Shown piece after piece: positions 1 through 8,609 of a DNA stretch of 64,000 nt. The notes under the pieces are model-generated. The model had not been told where the DNA came from, made no database searches, and saw only the letters and a program-made list of their open reading frames with translations. The translations under genes and the position numbers were made by a program. Origin of the DNA: Marinobacter szutsaonensis (lineage in GTDB: Bacteria; Pseudomonadota; Gammaproteobacteria; Pseudomonadales; Oleiphilaceae); the NCBI RefSeq assembly GCF_039523335.1, contig NZ_BAAAFC010000002.1, positions 496,001 to 560,000 on the forward strand. Reading direction: 5' to 3'. The number at the start of each line of letters is the position of its first letter. Position 1 is the stretch's first letter.

Positions 1-296
1 AAGAAATTTCAAAATTCCCGGAAGTTCGCAGGGATTTGGCTATCATTATCGGGAGCGATGTAGCGTTCGCCGATGTGGAGCGTGTAGCCAGGAAGCATGC
101 CGGTGAGCGTCTGACAGCGCTGCGTGCGTTCGATGTCTATGAAGGCGAGAGCCTGGGTGAGGGGAACCGGAGCCTGGCCCTGAGCCTGTTCTGGCAGCAT
201 CCCGAACGCACCTTGAATGAAGACGAAGTGCATTCGCTCTTCAATGGTGTCATTGATGCCTTGAAAGAAGAGTTGGGGGCAACACTGAGGAGTTAA
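1..296 (+). CDS. pheT: Phenylalanyl-tRNA synthetase beta subunit, C-terminal end (partial)
   Basis: The open frame runs in from the left edge (first full codon at base 3) and ends at TAA 294-296. The visible 97 residues are the anticodon-binding (FDX-ACB) domain that ends bacterial PheT: the opening FPEVRRDLAIII is the typical entry of that domain, and the tail has the usual LNEDEV...LFNGVIDALKEELGATLRS pattern. PheT joins PheS in the (alpha-beta)2 enzyme that charges tRNA-Phe. It sits 3 bp ahead of ihfA, the normal pheST-ihfA order in gammaproteobacteria. Only the 3' part is inside the window, so nothing can be said about the rest. Confidence 0.95.
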   Translation, partial: EISKFPEVRRDLAIIIGSDVAFADVERVARKHAGERLTALRAFDVYEGESLGEGNRSLALSLFWQHPERTLNEDEVHSLFNGVIDALKEELGATLRS

Positions 297-299
297 GAG

Positions 300-602
300 A
301 TGGCGGCTTTGACGAAAGCGGAAATGGCGGAGCGCTTGTACGAGGAATTGGGTCTGAACAAGCGGGAAGCCAAGGAAATGGTGGAAGCTTTCTTCGATGA
401 AATCAGAGGCGCACTCAGCCATAACGAACAGGTGAAGTTGTCCGGTTTCGGCAACTTCGACCTGCGGGACAAGAAACAGCGGCCGGGACGGAATCCGAAA
501 ACTGGTGAAGAGATCCCGATCAGTGCACGGCGTGTTGTTACGTTTCGACCCGGACAAAAACTAAAACAGAAAGTGGAAGCGTATGCTGGAACCCAGTCAT
601 AA
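300..602 (+). CDS. ihfA: Integration host factor alpha subunit
   Basis: A 100-residue HU/IHF-fold protein, the usual length for IHF-alpha. The dimerising helices fill residues 1-45. The DNA-bending beta-arm carries [14 protein letters not shown] at about 61-74, including the conserved proline that intercalates in the minor groove, followed by the signature [17 protein letters not shown]-alpha pairs with IHF-beta (not in the window) to bend DNA sharply during transcription, recombination and replication initiation. The gene starts 3 bp after pheT and overlaps the next gene by 20 bp, so it is almost certainly cotranscribed with both. Its placement after pheT separates it from hupA/hupB paralogues. 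Confidence 0.97.
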   Translation: MAALTKAEMAERLYEELGLNKREAKEMVEAFFDEIRGALSHNEQVKLSGFGNFDLRDKKQRPGRNPKTGEEIPISARRVVTFRPGQKLKQKVEAYAGTQS

Positions 603-948
603 CAACGAACTCCCGGCAATCCCCGGGAAGCGTTACTTCACCATTGGTGAGGTAGCCGATCTTTGTGACGTCAAAGCCCATGTGTTGCGGTACTGGGAAC
701 AGGAGTTTCCACAGCTGTCGCCGGTCAAGCGCCGGGGCAACCGTCGTTACTACCAGCGGGCGGATGTCATTACCATCCGCCAGATTCGCAGCCTGCTCTA
801 TGATCAGGGCTACACCATCGGTGGCGCCAAGCAGAAGCTGAGCAGTCACGAGATAAAGGAAGACACCTCCCAGTACAAGCAGCTCATCCGTCAGATGATT
901 GTTGAGCTCGAAGAAGTTCTTGAGGTGCTCAATACGCCGGTTAAATAA
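583..948 (+). CDS. MerR-family transcriptional regulator
   Basis: A 121-residue protein with an N-terminal winged helix of the MerR type: residues 18-63 hold [22 protein letters not shown], then [14 protein letters not shown] short coiled coil follows (about 85-118). It is shorter than metal-responsive MerR proteins and has no cysteine-rich effector domain, so the signal it senses is unknown. The ATG at 583 lies inside the end of ihfA, which implies translational coupling. A MerR-like gene directly after ihfA is the standard arrangement in Pseudomonas and relatives. A strong terminator follows at 968-1006. Confidence 0.9.
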   Translation: MLEPSHNNELPAIPGKRYFTIGEVADLCDVKAHVLRYWEQEFPQLSPVKRRGNRRYYQRADVITIRQIRSLLYDQGYTIGGAKQKLSSHEIKEDTSQYKQLIRQMIVELEEVLEVLNTPVK

Positions 949-967
949 ACCGGGTGTGAGAACAGCA

Positions 968-1006
968 AGCCGGGGCGGCCCTCAGGACCGCCCCGGCTTT
1001 TTTGTG
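968..1006 (+). terminator. Rho-independent terminator after the pheT-ihfA-merR unit
   Basis: Arms AGCCGGGGCGG (968-978) and CCGCCCCGGCT (988-998) are exact complements around a short loop and are followed by a run of T. It ends the plus-strand unit. The minus-strand gene that ends at 1011 may use it from the other side. Confidence 0.85.
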
Positions 1007-1010
1007 GCTA

Positions 1011-1202
1011 TTACTTTTTCTTGCAGGTCTTGATGCCCAGGATGCTGTAGGCCGGGCAATTACCCATCAGCGCAGTCGCCAGCGGCACAATGCCAATCCA
1101 TCCCCAGGGTGTCTGGGGGCCAACGAATACCAGAGCAATCAGAACCACGCCAACCACGGCGCGGATGATGCGGTCAGCGGAACCCATGTTTACAGTCATC
1201 AT
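1011..1202 (-). CDS. Small DUF2892/YgaP-type membrane protein
   Basis: A 63-residue protein that opens MMTVNMGSADRIIRAVVGVV and has two short hydrophobic helices (about 13-28 and 35-50) and a lysine-rich tail. The PWGWIGIVPLATALMGNCPAYSILGI stretch is typical of the DUF2892 family, which occurs alone or as the membrane tail of YgaP-like rhodaneses. Its biochemical role is unknown. It is transcribed away from the Crp/Fnr-like remnant, and a 22-bp palindrome lies between them at 1228-1249, so the two probably shared a control region. Confidence 0.85.
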   Translation of the reverse strand: MMTVNMGSADRIIRAVVGVVLIALVFVGPQTPWGWIGIVPLATALMGNCPAYSILGIKTCKKK

Positions 1203-1227
1203 TCAGTCTCCTTTGCTGATATGAGCT

Positions 1228-1249
1228 TATGACTTAACTTTAGGTCATA
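1228..1249. promoter_or_regulatory. 22-bp palindrome, candidate Crp/Fnr-type operator
   Basis: The site reads TATGAC-n-TAA-nn-TTA-n-GTCATA: 18 of 22 positions are symmetric. The size and half-site spacing fit a dimeric Crp/Fnr-family regulator, and a gene of that family starts just to the right. It lies 26 bp upstream of the DUF2892 start, where it could act on that promoter. The symmetry is seen directly; the identity of the binding protein is inferred. Confidence 0.5.
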
Positions 1250-1264
1250 CTTCCGGATAGTTCA

Positions 1265-1780
1265 GTGATAAAGTCACACACGATCAGCCAACGTAAGGAA
1301 TCAGGACGTCATTCCATGCCTCAGCACAGCATTGTGTTGTATCGCATGGGTAAGGATGACATCTGCACACTATCCATTGGCTGTCTGATGACCGGTCGGG
1401 GCTACCGGGCGGAAGCGGTCGTCGAGGAAGAGGGTGAGGCGGCGATGATTCCGCGGGGCGTTTTTGACGGGCTGATGGATCAGTCGCCGGAGTTCCGTCT
1501 GGGGATCATGGAATCCTATGGGCGTCGCCTGGATGATCTAATGCTGTTGGTCGAGGAGGTTGCCTTCCACCGCATGGACGAGCGTCTCGAAGAATGGTTA
1601 CTGGCTCGTGCCGACAGGGATGTGATTATGATCACTCATCAGGAGTTGGCGGTTGAGCTCGGCACCGCGCGGGAGGTGGTTAGCCGACTGCTCAAAGAGC
1701 TGGAGCGGCAGGAGATGGTCAGATTATCCCGTGGCAAGATTGAGCTGACCGGATTGGTCGGATCCACCACGCCGGCCTGA
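1265..1780 (+). pseudogene. Crp/Fnr-family regulator lacking its N-terminus
   Basis: The frame matches the Crp/Fnr family from the middle of the nucleotide-binding barrel (HSIVLYRMGKDDICTLSIGCLM) through the dimerisation helix (VEEVAFHRMDERLEEWLL) to a complete winged helix (ITHQELAVELGTAREVVSRL, then a short beta hairpin). Family members are about 210-230 residues. This one offers 171 from the GTG at 1265, or 154 from the ATG at 1316, which has a better-spaced AGGA. About the first 70-75 residues of the barrel are missing, and only 62 bp separate it from the divergent gene, so there is no room for them. It could still yield a DNA-binding protein that no longer senses a ligand. Followed at once by a truncated transporter gene. 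Confidence 0.65.
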
Positions 1781-1781
1781 G

Positions 1782-2429
1782 ATGCCCGTTGTGAACAAAG
1801 CGTCTTCCTCGACTTACGATCAGCTGATCAATCCCGTGTTGATTGCGGGCTGCATCATTATCCTGGTCAGCTTTGCCGTTCGCGCATCCTTCGGACTGTT
1901 TCAGCTACCCATTGCCCTTGAGTTTGCGTGGCCCAGGGAATCGTTCTCTCTGGCGATTGCTATCCAGAACCTGTTCTGGGGAATAGGGCAGCCAATCTTT
2001 GGCGCTTTCGCGGAACGCTATGGGGACCGGAAGGCAATCCTGGGCGGCGGCGCCTTTTATGTGATCGGACTGGTGCTTTCGGCCTACGCCATTACTCCGG
2101 GCCAGCACCAGTTATTGGAGATGCTGGTGGGCTTCGGCATAGCCGGCACCGGTTTCGGGGTCATTCTGGCGGTGGTGAGCCGTGCCGCATCCGACAAGCA
2201 TCGGTCGATGGCGCTGGGTATCGCTACGGCGGCGGGCTCTGCCGGGCAGATTGTCGGCCCTGATTCATTTGCCGGTCAAGGAGTACCCGTGGTCGCAGCG
2301 AGGCAAGGTCGCTGTCGTGACTTGAAGAGGCGGTGTCTGTGGCGGTTTTCCGCTGGCCAGAAACAACAAAGCCCGGGCCTTCCGGCCCGGGCTTTGTCGG
2401 GGAATTCTGGTCGGGACGGCAGGATTTGA
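1782..2429 (+). pseudogene. MFS transporter fragment
   Basis: Residues 1 to about 159 are a normal major-facilitator N-terminal half: five hydrophobic segments and the loop 2-3 motif GAFAERYGDRKAILGG (family consensus GxLaDrxGrkxxl). After AAGSAGQIVGP (about base 2262) the frame continues into charged, non-membrane sequence and then runs through a terminator and part of the tRNA-Pro antisense, stopping at 2429. Intact relatives have about 400 residues and 12 helices, so the gene has lost its second half. It begins 1 bp after the Crp/Fnr remnant, so both probably belonged to one regulated unit damaged together. The break lies about 150 bp from a tRNA gene, a common site of insertion and deletion. 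Confidence 0.75.
2367..2396 (-). terminator. Terminator of tRNA-Pro
   Basis: Perfect 13-bp arms, CAAAGCCCGGGCC (2367-2379) and GGCCCGGGCTTTG (2384-2396), enclose a TTCC loop. On the minus strand the hairpin is followed by a T-rich stretch. It lies 11 bp past the 3' end of the minus-strand tRNA-Pro. Confidence 0.8.
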
Positions 2430-2484
2430 ACCTGCGACCCTCTGCACCCCATGCAGATGCGCTACCAAGCTGCGCTACGCCCCG
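2408..2484 (-). tRNA. tRNA-Pro (anticodon GGG)
   Basis: The minus strand folds into a 77-nt tRNA with encoded CCA. The acceptor arm CGGGGCG pairs with CGTCCCG (one G-T). The D arm carries AGCGCAGCTTGGTAGCGC. The anticodon stem TCTGC/GCAGA encloses the loop ATGGGGT, so the anticodon is GGG. The T arm is GCAGG-TTCGAAT-CCTGC. In Pseudomonas a tRNA-Pro follows ihfA-merR in the same direction; here it is on the other strand with decayed genes between. Confidence 0.95.
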
Positions 2485-2594
2485 TTAACTGCCAGCCATG
2501 AGAAAAGAGGTTTATCTCAGTGGCTTAGCGGGAGCGAAGTCTACACCAGCCCATCAGAAAAATAAACAGGCTTTCGGAAAATCGCCCTGAAAAT

Positions 2595-4241
2595 TCACCT
2601 CAATTTTGTTTCCCGGAGTTTCATGATGAAGTGGGGTGGTTCGAACGTATTGGCACGGGCCTCCGGCCAATATTTGTCGAAGACCGTCAGGCCGGTTTTC
2701 TCGCCGGTCAGCAGGGCGCCAGGTTCCAGAAAATGGTAGAGGTCCAGGTAGGAGTGCACTTCGGTCTTGGAGGTCCGGCGAATTACATGCTCTGGACCCA
2801 GCTCTGACGGATGGCGCAGTCCGGCGGCTTCCAGCAGGTTCTGGAGGGCGTCCAGGGTGTTCTTGTGGAAGTTGTACACCCGCTGGCTCTTGTGACGAAC
2901 GTCCAGCTTGTTGCTCCTTCGCGGGTCCTGGGTGGCTATTCCGCTCGGACAGCGGCCGGTGTGGCAATTGAGCGCCTGAATACAGCCGAGGGCAAACATA
3001 TAGCCCCGGGCGGCATTGCACCAGTCCGCCCCCAGGGCGAGCGTGCGGGCGATGTTGAAGGCGGAGGTGATCTTGCCGGCGGCGCCAATGGCGATGTATT
3101 CCCGGAGATTGGTGGCTACAAGGGTGTTATGGACGATCAGCAGGGCTTCGGTCATCGGCATGCCCAGCCGATTGATGAATTCCAGTGGTGCCGCCCCGGT
3201 GCCGCCTTCGCCGCCATCAACGACGATAAAATCCGGTTTGATCCCGGTTTCCAAGATGGCCTTGACGATTCCGAACCACTCCCAGGGATGGCCGATGGCC
3301 AGCTTGAAGCCCACCGGCTTGCCCCCCGAGAGCTCACGCAGGCGATCAATGAACTGAAGCATTGCGATGGGGTTGGAGAACTCCGAATGGCTGGCCGGCG
3401 AGACGCAGTCTTCACCCAGGGACACACCCCGGGCTTCGGCAATTTCCAACGTAACCTTGGCGCCGGGCAGAATGCCGCCGTGGCCGGGTTTTGCACCCTG
3501 AGATAGTTTGAGCTCTATCATTTTTACCTGATCGAGGGCTGCATTCTGTCTGAACATGTCGGCATTGAAACTGCCGTCCTTGTTACGGCAGCCGAAATAG
3601 CCCGAGCCGATCTCCCAGACCAGGTCACCGCCAGGTTGAAGATGGTATCGGGAAATCGATCCTTCGCCGGTGTCGTGATAAAAGCCGCCCATTTTTGCGC
3701 CGGTGTTCAGGCTCAGGATCGCGTTCGCCGAGAGCGAACCAAAACTCATGGCCGAAATGTTGAAAACACTTGCGCTGTAGGGCTTTGCGCGATTTTTGCC
3801 GATCACGATGCGGAAGTCAGAATCGGTGATGCGCGTCGGAGTCAATGAGTGGTTCATCCATTCGAACCCTTCCTCGTACATGCGGAGTTGGGAGCCGAAG
3901 GGGCGCTTGTCGAGCACATTTTTGGCACGCTGGTAGACGATCGTGCGTTGCTCCCGGGAGAAGGGGCGCTCTTCGGTGTCCGACTGGATAAAATACTGGC
4001 GGATTTCCGGGCCAATGGATTCAAAGAGATAGCGGAAGTTGGCCATGATCGGATAGTTCCGGCTGACCGTATGTCTGGTCTGGACCAGGTCGTAGGTTCC
4101 AACCGCGGTCAGTACAGCGAAGATCGCGGGAACGATATAGCCGTACCCTAGCCACAGCGTAACCGGCAGTGAGACAACGAGTCCTGCGATGCTCAGAACG
4201 TAGGCGCTGTAGCGCAGTGGAAAGGTCGTGGTTTTCTCCAT
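2595..4241 (-). CDS. FMN-binding glutamate synthase-family protein, membrane-anchored
   Basis: About 548 residues related to the central/FMN region of glutamate synthase large subunit, but with no glutaminase domain. Two N-terminal hydrophobic helices (about 8-45) suggest anchoring in the inner membrane. The barrel shows GAKPGHGGILPGAKV, GEDCVSPASHSEF, DGGEGGTGAAPLEF and the cysteine-rich GCIQALNCHTGRCPSGIAT, which matches the FMN and 3Fe-4S regions of the family. Such stand-alone proteins may act as ammonia- or partner-dependent oxidoreductases; the substrate is not established. I chose the ATG at 4241 because GAGG lies 7 nt upstream; an in-frame start at 4280 would add 13 residues. Divergent from the BCCT transporter. 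Confidence 0.85.
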   Translation of the reverse strand: MEKTTTFPLRYSAYVLSIAGLVVSLPVTLWLGYGYIVPAIFAVLTAVGTYDLVQTRHTVSRNYPIMANFRYLFESIGPEIRQYFIQSDTEERPFSREQRTIVYQRAKNVLDKRPFGSQLRMYEEGFEWMNHSLTPTRITDSDFRIVIGKNRAKPYSASVFNISAMSFGSLSANAILSLNTGAKMGGFYHDTGEGSISRYHLQPGGDLVWEIGSGYFGCRNKDGSFNADMFRQNAALDQVKMIELKLSQGAKPGHGGILPGAKVTLEIAEARGVSLGEDCVSPASHSEFSNPIAMLQFIDRLRELSGGKPVGFKLAIGHPWEWFGIVKAILETGIKPDFIVVDGGEGGTGAAPLEFINRLGMPMTEALLIVHNTLVATNLREYIAIGAAGKITSAFNIARTLALGADWCNAARGYMFALGCIQALNCHTGRCPSGIATQDPRRSNKLDVRHKSQRVYNFHKNTLDALQNLLEAAGLRHPSELGPEHVIRRTSKTEVHSYLDLYHFLEPGALLTGEKTGLTVFDKYWPEARANTFEPPHFIMKLRETKLR

Positions 4242-4489
4242 GAATACCTCGGATCGGTTCTCGGGAAGTGCCTGATGCACTGATTATATAGATACCCGGG
4301 GTCCGAGACAGGCGATTGCCTCTTCAGACACTTGAAAATTCGGGAAATGAACTATTCTGATAAGGGTAAGTACGAAAAAACCACGATAAGCGGGCTTTGA
4401 TGTTTTGACCTCAAAACATTAGACTTGCGCGCTTGTAATAATTGAACTCCGATTCTGACATTGAATTTCTGACCCAGGAGGCGCCAAAC

Positions 4490-6079
4490 GTGGGCGAGGT
4501 AGTGAAAGACGAATATCAGACGGATTACGTCGCGGGCCAGGACAATATTAACGTCCTTGGTCTCGATCTCCATAACTGGGTGTTCCCGGTTTCTGCTCTT
4601 ATTGTGGTGGCTTTCGTCATCGGAACCTTGATGTTTCCGACGCCGGCGAAAGAGCTGCTCGACGGAGCAAAGTGGGACATCATTGCCAGTTTCGACTGGC
4701 TTTTCCTGATCAGTGCCAACATCTTTGTGGTGGTTTGTATTGCGCTGATCTTCCTGCCGGTGGGTAAAATCCGGATCGGTGGCCAGGACGCCAAACCTGA
4801 GTTCTCCAGGCCGTCCTGGTTTGCCATGCTGTTCGCCGCCGGTATGGGTATTGGCCTGATGTTCTGGGCCGTTGCGGAACCGACCGCCTATTACACCGGC
4901 TGGTACGAGACGCCCTTCAATGTAGAAGCGAACTCTCCGGAGGCCGCGAACCTCGCCATGGGCGCGACCATGTACCACTGGGGTCTGCATCCCTGGGCGA
5001 TCTATGCCGTGGTGGCGCTGTCACTGGCGTTCTTCGCATTCAACAAGAACATGCCGCTGACCATTCGTTCGGCGTTCTTCCCGCTGCTCAAAGACAAGGT
5101 CTGGGGCTGGCCTGGCCACATCATTGATGTCCTGGCCGTGGTTGCGACCATTTTTGGCCTCGCAACATCTCTGGGTTTTGGCGCGCAGCAGGCCGCGTCC
5201 GGTCTCGATTACCTGTTCGGTACCGGCAATGGCATCAACGTTCAGATGGCTATTATCGTGGGGGTCACCGCAGTTGCGCTGATTTCCGTGCTCCGCGGCC
5301 TGGAAGGTGGTGTGAAGGTTCTCAGTAATATCAACATGAGCCTGGCGGCACTCCTGCTGTTCTTCGTCATTTTCGCTGGCCCGACCATGTCCATCCTGGA
5401 GACCATATGGGTCACGTCCTCCAGCTATGTTGTGAACATGGTGCCGCTCAGTAACCCGTTCGGCCGTGAAGATGAGGCCTGGTTCCAGGGCTGGACTGTC
5501 TTCTATTGGGCCTGGTGGATTTCCTGGTCACCGTTCGTAGGCATGTTTATCGCCCGGGTGTCCAAGGGCCGCACGGTTCGTGAATTCATCACTGCGGTTC
5601 TCCTGATTCCGACTGTCATCACCGTCGTCTGGATGAGCAGCTTCGGTGGCTCCGCACTCGAGCAGATCCAGAATGGTGTTGGTACCCTCGCCGAGGAAGG
5701 TCTGACCGACGTCTCCCTGGCTCTGTTCCAGATGTTTGCCAACCTGCCACTGACCGGGATCATTTCCTTCGTGGCAATCATCCTCGTGCTGGTGTTCTTC
5801 GTGACGTCCTCGGATTCCGGTTCGCTGGTTATTGACAGCATCACCGCCGGTGGCAAGACCGACGCTCCTACTGCTCAGCGTGTATTCTGGGCCGTTATGG
5901 AGGGTGCAATTGCAGCAGCGCTGATTTTCGGCGGCGGTGCCGATGCCCTGGGCGCAATCCAGGCAGCAGCCATCAGTGCCGGCCTGCCGTTCACGGCCAT
6001 TCTGTTGGTCATGACCTGGGGCCTGCTCAAGGGGCTCAGCCATGAGCGCAAACTGCTGATAGCCAGGGGCGAACTCTGA
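4490..6079 (+). CDS. BCCT-family betaine/choline/carnitine transporter
   Basis: A 529-residue sodium- or proton-coupled symporter of the betaine-choline-carnitine family with about 12 membrane helices. The family signature is present as GWTVFYWAWWISWSPFVGMF followed by IARVSKGRTVREF, and the helix-4 region reads GLHPWAIYAVVALSLAFF. I place the start at GTG 4490, with AGGAGG at 4476-4481 and an 8-nt gap; a TTG at 4442 is in frame but has no ribosome site. It imports quaternary ammonium osmoprotectants, which fits a halotolerant cell with a glucosylglycerate cluster 17 kb away. The exact substrate cannot be read from sequence. A terminator follows at 6099-6124. Confidence 0.93.
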   Translation: MGEVVKDEYQTDYVAGQDNINVLGLDLHNWVFPVSALIVVAFVIGTLMFPTPAKELLDGAKWDIIASFDWLFLISANIFVVVCIALIFLPVGKIRIGGQDAKPEFSRPSWFAMLFAAGMGIGLMFWAVAEPTAYYTGWYETPFNVEANSPEAANLAMGATMYHWGLHPWAIYAVVALSLAFFAFNKNMPLTIRSAFFPLLKDKVWGWPGHIIDVLAVVATIFGLATSLGFGAQQAASGLDYLFGTGNGINVQMAIIVGVTAVALISVLRGLEGGVKVLSNINMSLAALLLFFVIFAGPTMSILETIWVTSSSYVVNMVPLSNPFGREDEAWFQGWTVFYWAWWISWSPFVGMFIARVSKGRTVREFITAVLLIPTVITVVWMSSFGGSALEQIQNGVGTLAEEGLTDVSLALFQMFANLPLTGIISFVAIILVLVFFVTSSDSGSLVIDSITAGGKTDAPTAQRVFWAVMEGAIAAALIFGGGADALGAIQAAAISAGLPFTAILLVMTWGLLKGLSHERKLLIARGEL

Positions 6080-6098
6080 TCATCAGCGGATAGTAAAA

Positions 6099-6124
6099 AC
6101 CGGGGTCGAGGCCCCGGTTTTTTT
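6099..6124. terminator. Bidirectional terminator between BCCT gene and RimK-like ligase
   Basis: Stem ACCGGGG (6099-6105) and CCCCGGT (6112-6118), with A-runs on the left and T-runs on the right. It lies between two convergent genes and can end both. Confidence 0.85.
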
Positions 6125-6142
6125 GTGTCTGTTTTTTTGAGT

Positions 6143-7090
6143 TCAGCGACTGGCGAAGGTGTCCATGGCAAACTGTGCGCGTTCGCCAGGCGAGAAGTGA
6201 GGGCGCTTGAGGTTCTCGATAGCGCGGAGTCTTGGCAGAAGGCCGCAACCGTTGGCCATCTGTATCGCCAGGCCCGGTCGAGCGTTGAGCTCAAGCAACA
6301 GGGGGCCTTCGTTGGCATCCACCACCAGATCCACCCCCATGTAGCCCAGCCCTGTGGCTTCATAACAGCGAGACGCCATCTCCAGCATCTCATCCCAGGC
6401 AGCGATCTCGATGTTCTCCAGAGCCAGTCCCGTATCCGGGTGCAGGGTGATTGGCCGGTTGAACTGAACCGCATTGAGGCTGCGCCCGGTTCCGATATCA
6501 AGACCCACACCGACGGCACCCTGATGCAGGTTCGCCTTGCCGTCCGAGGCGGTTGTTGCGAGCCGTAACATTGCCATGACCGGGTAGCCCTGAAACACAA
6601 CGATCCGGATATCGGGGACACCCTGGTGGGAGTAACGGGCCAGGTCCGGGTCGGACTGGACCAGGTTCTCGACAATGGCGACGTCTGGCGTGCCCGCCAA
6701 TGAGTAGAGGCCCGCCAGGATGTTGGTCAGATGGCGCTCCAGGTAGGGGGCATCCACCCGCGCTCCGGAGGCCTTGATGTACTCATCGCCATCCCGGCCG
6801 GTTATCACGGTAATGCCCTTGCCGCCCGAGCCCTTCGCCGGTTTGATCGCGAAACCTTCCAGGTCCTCGGCCATTTCCCGGAAGTGGGAGATCTCGTGCT
6901 GCTCACGGACGATCTGCAACAGCCGGGGCGTCTTGACGCCGTATTCGGCAACCACCAGCTTGGTCTTCAGCTTGTTGTCCACCAGTGGGTAGGACGAGCG
7001 CTCGTTGTACCGGGCAATGTAATCCACATTGCGCCGGTTCATGTTGAGCATGCCCAGCCGTTTCAGTCTCCGGGGAGAAATCCACTCCAT
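6143..7090 (-). CDS. RimK-like alpha-L-glutamate ligase-related ATP-grasp protein
   Basis: A 315-residue ATP-grasp amidoligase. It shows the lysine-bearing ATP strand GFAIKPAKGSGGKGITVITG (about 91-110), DIRIVVFQGYPVMAMLRLAT, and the metal-binding end LGYMGVDLVVDANEGPLLLELNARPGLAI with the E-x-N pair. Relatives join amino acids to a carboxylate or peptide; the acceptor here is unknown. It starts 1 bp after the stop of the 7TM gene and is last in a three-gene minus-strand operon with a retropepsin-like lipoprotein and an inactive transglutaminase-7TM protein. That grouping is known from comparative genomics of amidoligases and implies a peptide-tag or envelope-linked modification rather than ribosomal S6 glutamylation. 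Confidence 0.88.
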   Translation of the reverse strand: MEWISPRRLKRLGMLNMNRRNVDYIARYNERSSYPLVDNKLKTKLVVAEYGVKTPRLLQIVREQHEISHFREMAEDLEGFAIKPAKGSGGKGITVITGRDGDEYIKASGARVDAPYLERHLTNILAGLYSLAGTPDVAIVENLVQSDPDLARYSHQGVPDIRIVVFQGYPVMAMLRLATTASDGKANLHQGAVGVGLDIGTGRSLNAVQFNRPITLHPDTGLALENIEIAAWDEMLEMASRCYEATGLGYMGVDLVVDANEGPLLLELNARPGLAIQMANGCGLLPRLRAIENLKRPHFSPGERAQFAMDTFASR

Positions 7091-7091
7091 G

Positions 7092-8609
7092 TCAGTCGTA
7101 CACCTTCATGGGTGAAAATCGACGAAGTTCGCTGAGCTTGTAGCCGGTGTACTGACCCATCAGCAGTATGAACCCGAGAATCACCAGGTGAAGTTCCGGG
7201 AAGTTGAAGGTCAGATGGCCGGCGAGTGGGGCGCTCATGACCAGGTAGGCGCAGATCGCCACGAACAGGCTGCCCGAGCCCTGGATCATCACCTCGCGGA
7301 CGCCTTCTTCCTCCCAGAGGATGGACATCCGCTCGATGGTCCAGGCGATGATCACCATGGGGAAGAAGGTCACCGTCATGCCGGTGTTGAAGCCCATCTG
7401 GTAGCCAATGATGGACAGCCCGGCGGTAATAAAGATGACCAGGATGATCAGGGCGGAGATCCGGGATACCAGCAACAGGTTGAGACTGGAAAGATAGCCC
7501 CGCATCAGAAGCCCGATGGCCACCACGGACAGGAAGGCTATGAGCCCGGGAAGCAGGGTGGTCTGCACGAAGGCCACGGCGATCAGCACGGGCATGAAGG
7601 TACCGGAAGTCCGAATACCGATCACCATCCGCATGAACGCCACGATCAGCGCGCCCAGGGGCAGGAGCAGCAGCATCCGGAACATGCTCTGTTCCTCGAC
7701 GGGCAGTTCGTAGAAGCTCAGGAAACCCAGCCCGTTGGATTCGGCCTGCATGGTGGCCAGCTGCAGGGCAGGGACTGTCTGCCGGAGCATCGAAAAGCTC
7801 ACTTCGGAATTGTCACCGCCGACCACATCCAGCAGGGATTCGGAGCCCTGGCGCCAGAGAAGCAGGTTCTCGGGGACTCCCTGTTCCGCTGTCTGGGGAT
7901 CGAAGGTCAGCCATTGATCACCATTGTAAATCTGCAGGAAGGGCATCAGCTGCTGGCGGCGGCGGGCATCCTCGAGCCGCAGGCCATCGGCGGTGCGGGC
8001 GGGTATGCCGGCGTGATTGAGCATATCCACCACCAGCTGGAGGTAATTCTCCTCGGCCACCAGCAGCGTGGTGTTCTGGGTCCGGGTGTCCGGCTGCATC
8101 AGCCGGATCAGCTCACGGGTCATGCTTTCGGGCGTGCTGGAGCGCTCGCGGGCCTGGGTCAGCACTTCCCGTACGGCGGTTGCCTGGGGTTCTTCCCAGA
8201 ACATTTCACGGGGTCGCGGTTCCCGTACCAGCCGCCTGGGCTGGGAATCATCCGTGGGAATGAACTGGGCCTTGAAATACAGGGTTTGCGGCCCGGAGAC
8301 TTCGCGTTTGCTCCATTCCGCCCTGCGGCCACCGGAGTTTTCCACAATGGAGAACCCATAACCCGGAGAGGCGGCCTGTTCGGAGATGATACTGAAGCCC
8401 GGCGGTTGTTCCGGGATGTTGAGGCTGGCCAGCACTGGCTCCTCGGTTCCGTCAAAATCCACCCGGGCCTCGACCATCCAGACCGGGCGTTGTTCCCCGG
8501 TTAACCAGGGAATGCCCAGCTCGACATGGCGCCAGATGGCCAGGGCTATGCCAGCCCCGATCAGTAGCAGGACGGCGACGTAAAACGGAATGCGTGAACG
8601 GGTGGTCAA
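7092..8609 (-). CDS. Inactive transglutaminase fused to seven transmembrane helices
   Basis: 505 residues: one N-terminal membrane helix (about 8-27), a periplasmic transglutaminase-like domain (about 40-290, with NYLQLVVDMLNHAGIPARTADGLRL and QWLTFDPQT), then seven helices (about 315-495) starting at MLLLLPLGALIVAFMRMVIG. The cysteine-histidine-aspartate triad of active transglutaminases is not evident, in line with the family's inactive label. It overlaps the upstream lipoprotein gene by 4 bp (ATGA) and is followed after 1 bp by the ligase, so the three should be made in fixed ratio. The probable job is to bind a peptide or envelope ligand in the periplasm and pass information or substrate across the membrane; this is inference. 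Confidence 0.88.
   Translation of the reverse strand: MTTRSRIPFYVAVLLLIGAGIALAIWRHVELGIPWLTGEQRPVWMVEARVDFDGTEEPVLASLNIPEQPPGFSIISEQAASPGYGFSIVENSGGRRAEWSKREVSGPQTLYFKAQFIPTDDSQPRRLVREPRPREMFWEEPQATAVREVLTQARERSSTPESMTRELIRLMQPDTRTQNTTLLVAEENYLQLVVDMLNHAGIPARTADGLRLEDARRRQQLMPFLQIYNGDQWLTFDPQTAEQGVPENLLLWRQGSESLLDVVGGDNSEVSFSMLRQTVPALQLATMQAESNGLGFLSFYELPVEEQSMFRMLLLLPLGALIVAFMRMVIGIRTSGTFMPVLIAVAFVQTTLLPGLIAFLSVVAIGLLMRGYLSSLNLLLVSRISALIILVIFITAGLSIIGYQMGFNTGMTVTFFPMVIIAWTIERMSILWEEEGVREVMIQGSGSLFVAICAYLVMSAPLAGHLTFNFPELHLVILGFILLMGQYTGYKLSELRRFSPMKVYD

Noticed and set aside
2262..2366. Prophage or integron attachment junction next to tRNA-Pro
   Set aside because: No integrase, no direct repeat of the tRNA end and no mobile genes are in view; only the scar of a deletion can be supported.
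4442..4489. TTG start of the BCCT gene at 4442
   Set aside because: GTG 4490 has AGGAGG at 8-nt spacing, while the TTG has no ribosome site.
7188..8504. 438-codon plus-strand open frame
   Set aside because: It lies antisense to the 7TM transglutaminase gene, is rich in His/Gly/Gln as expected of a shadow frame, and has no ribosome site or known motif.
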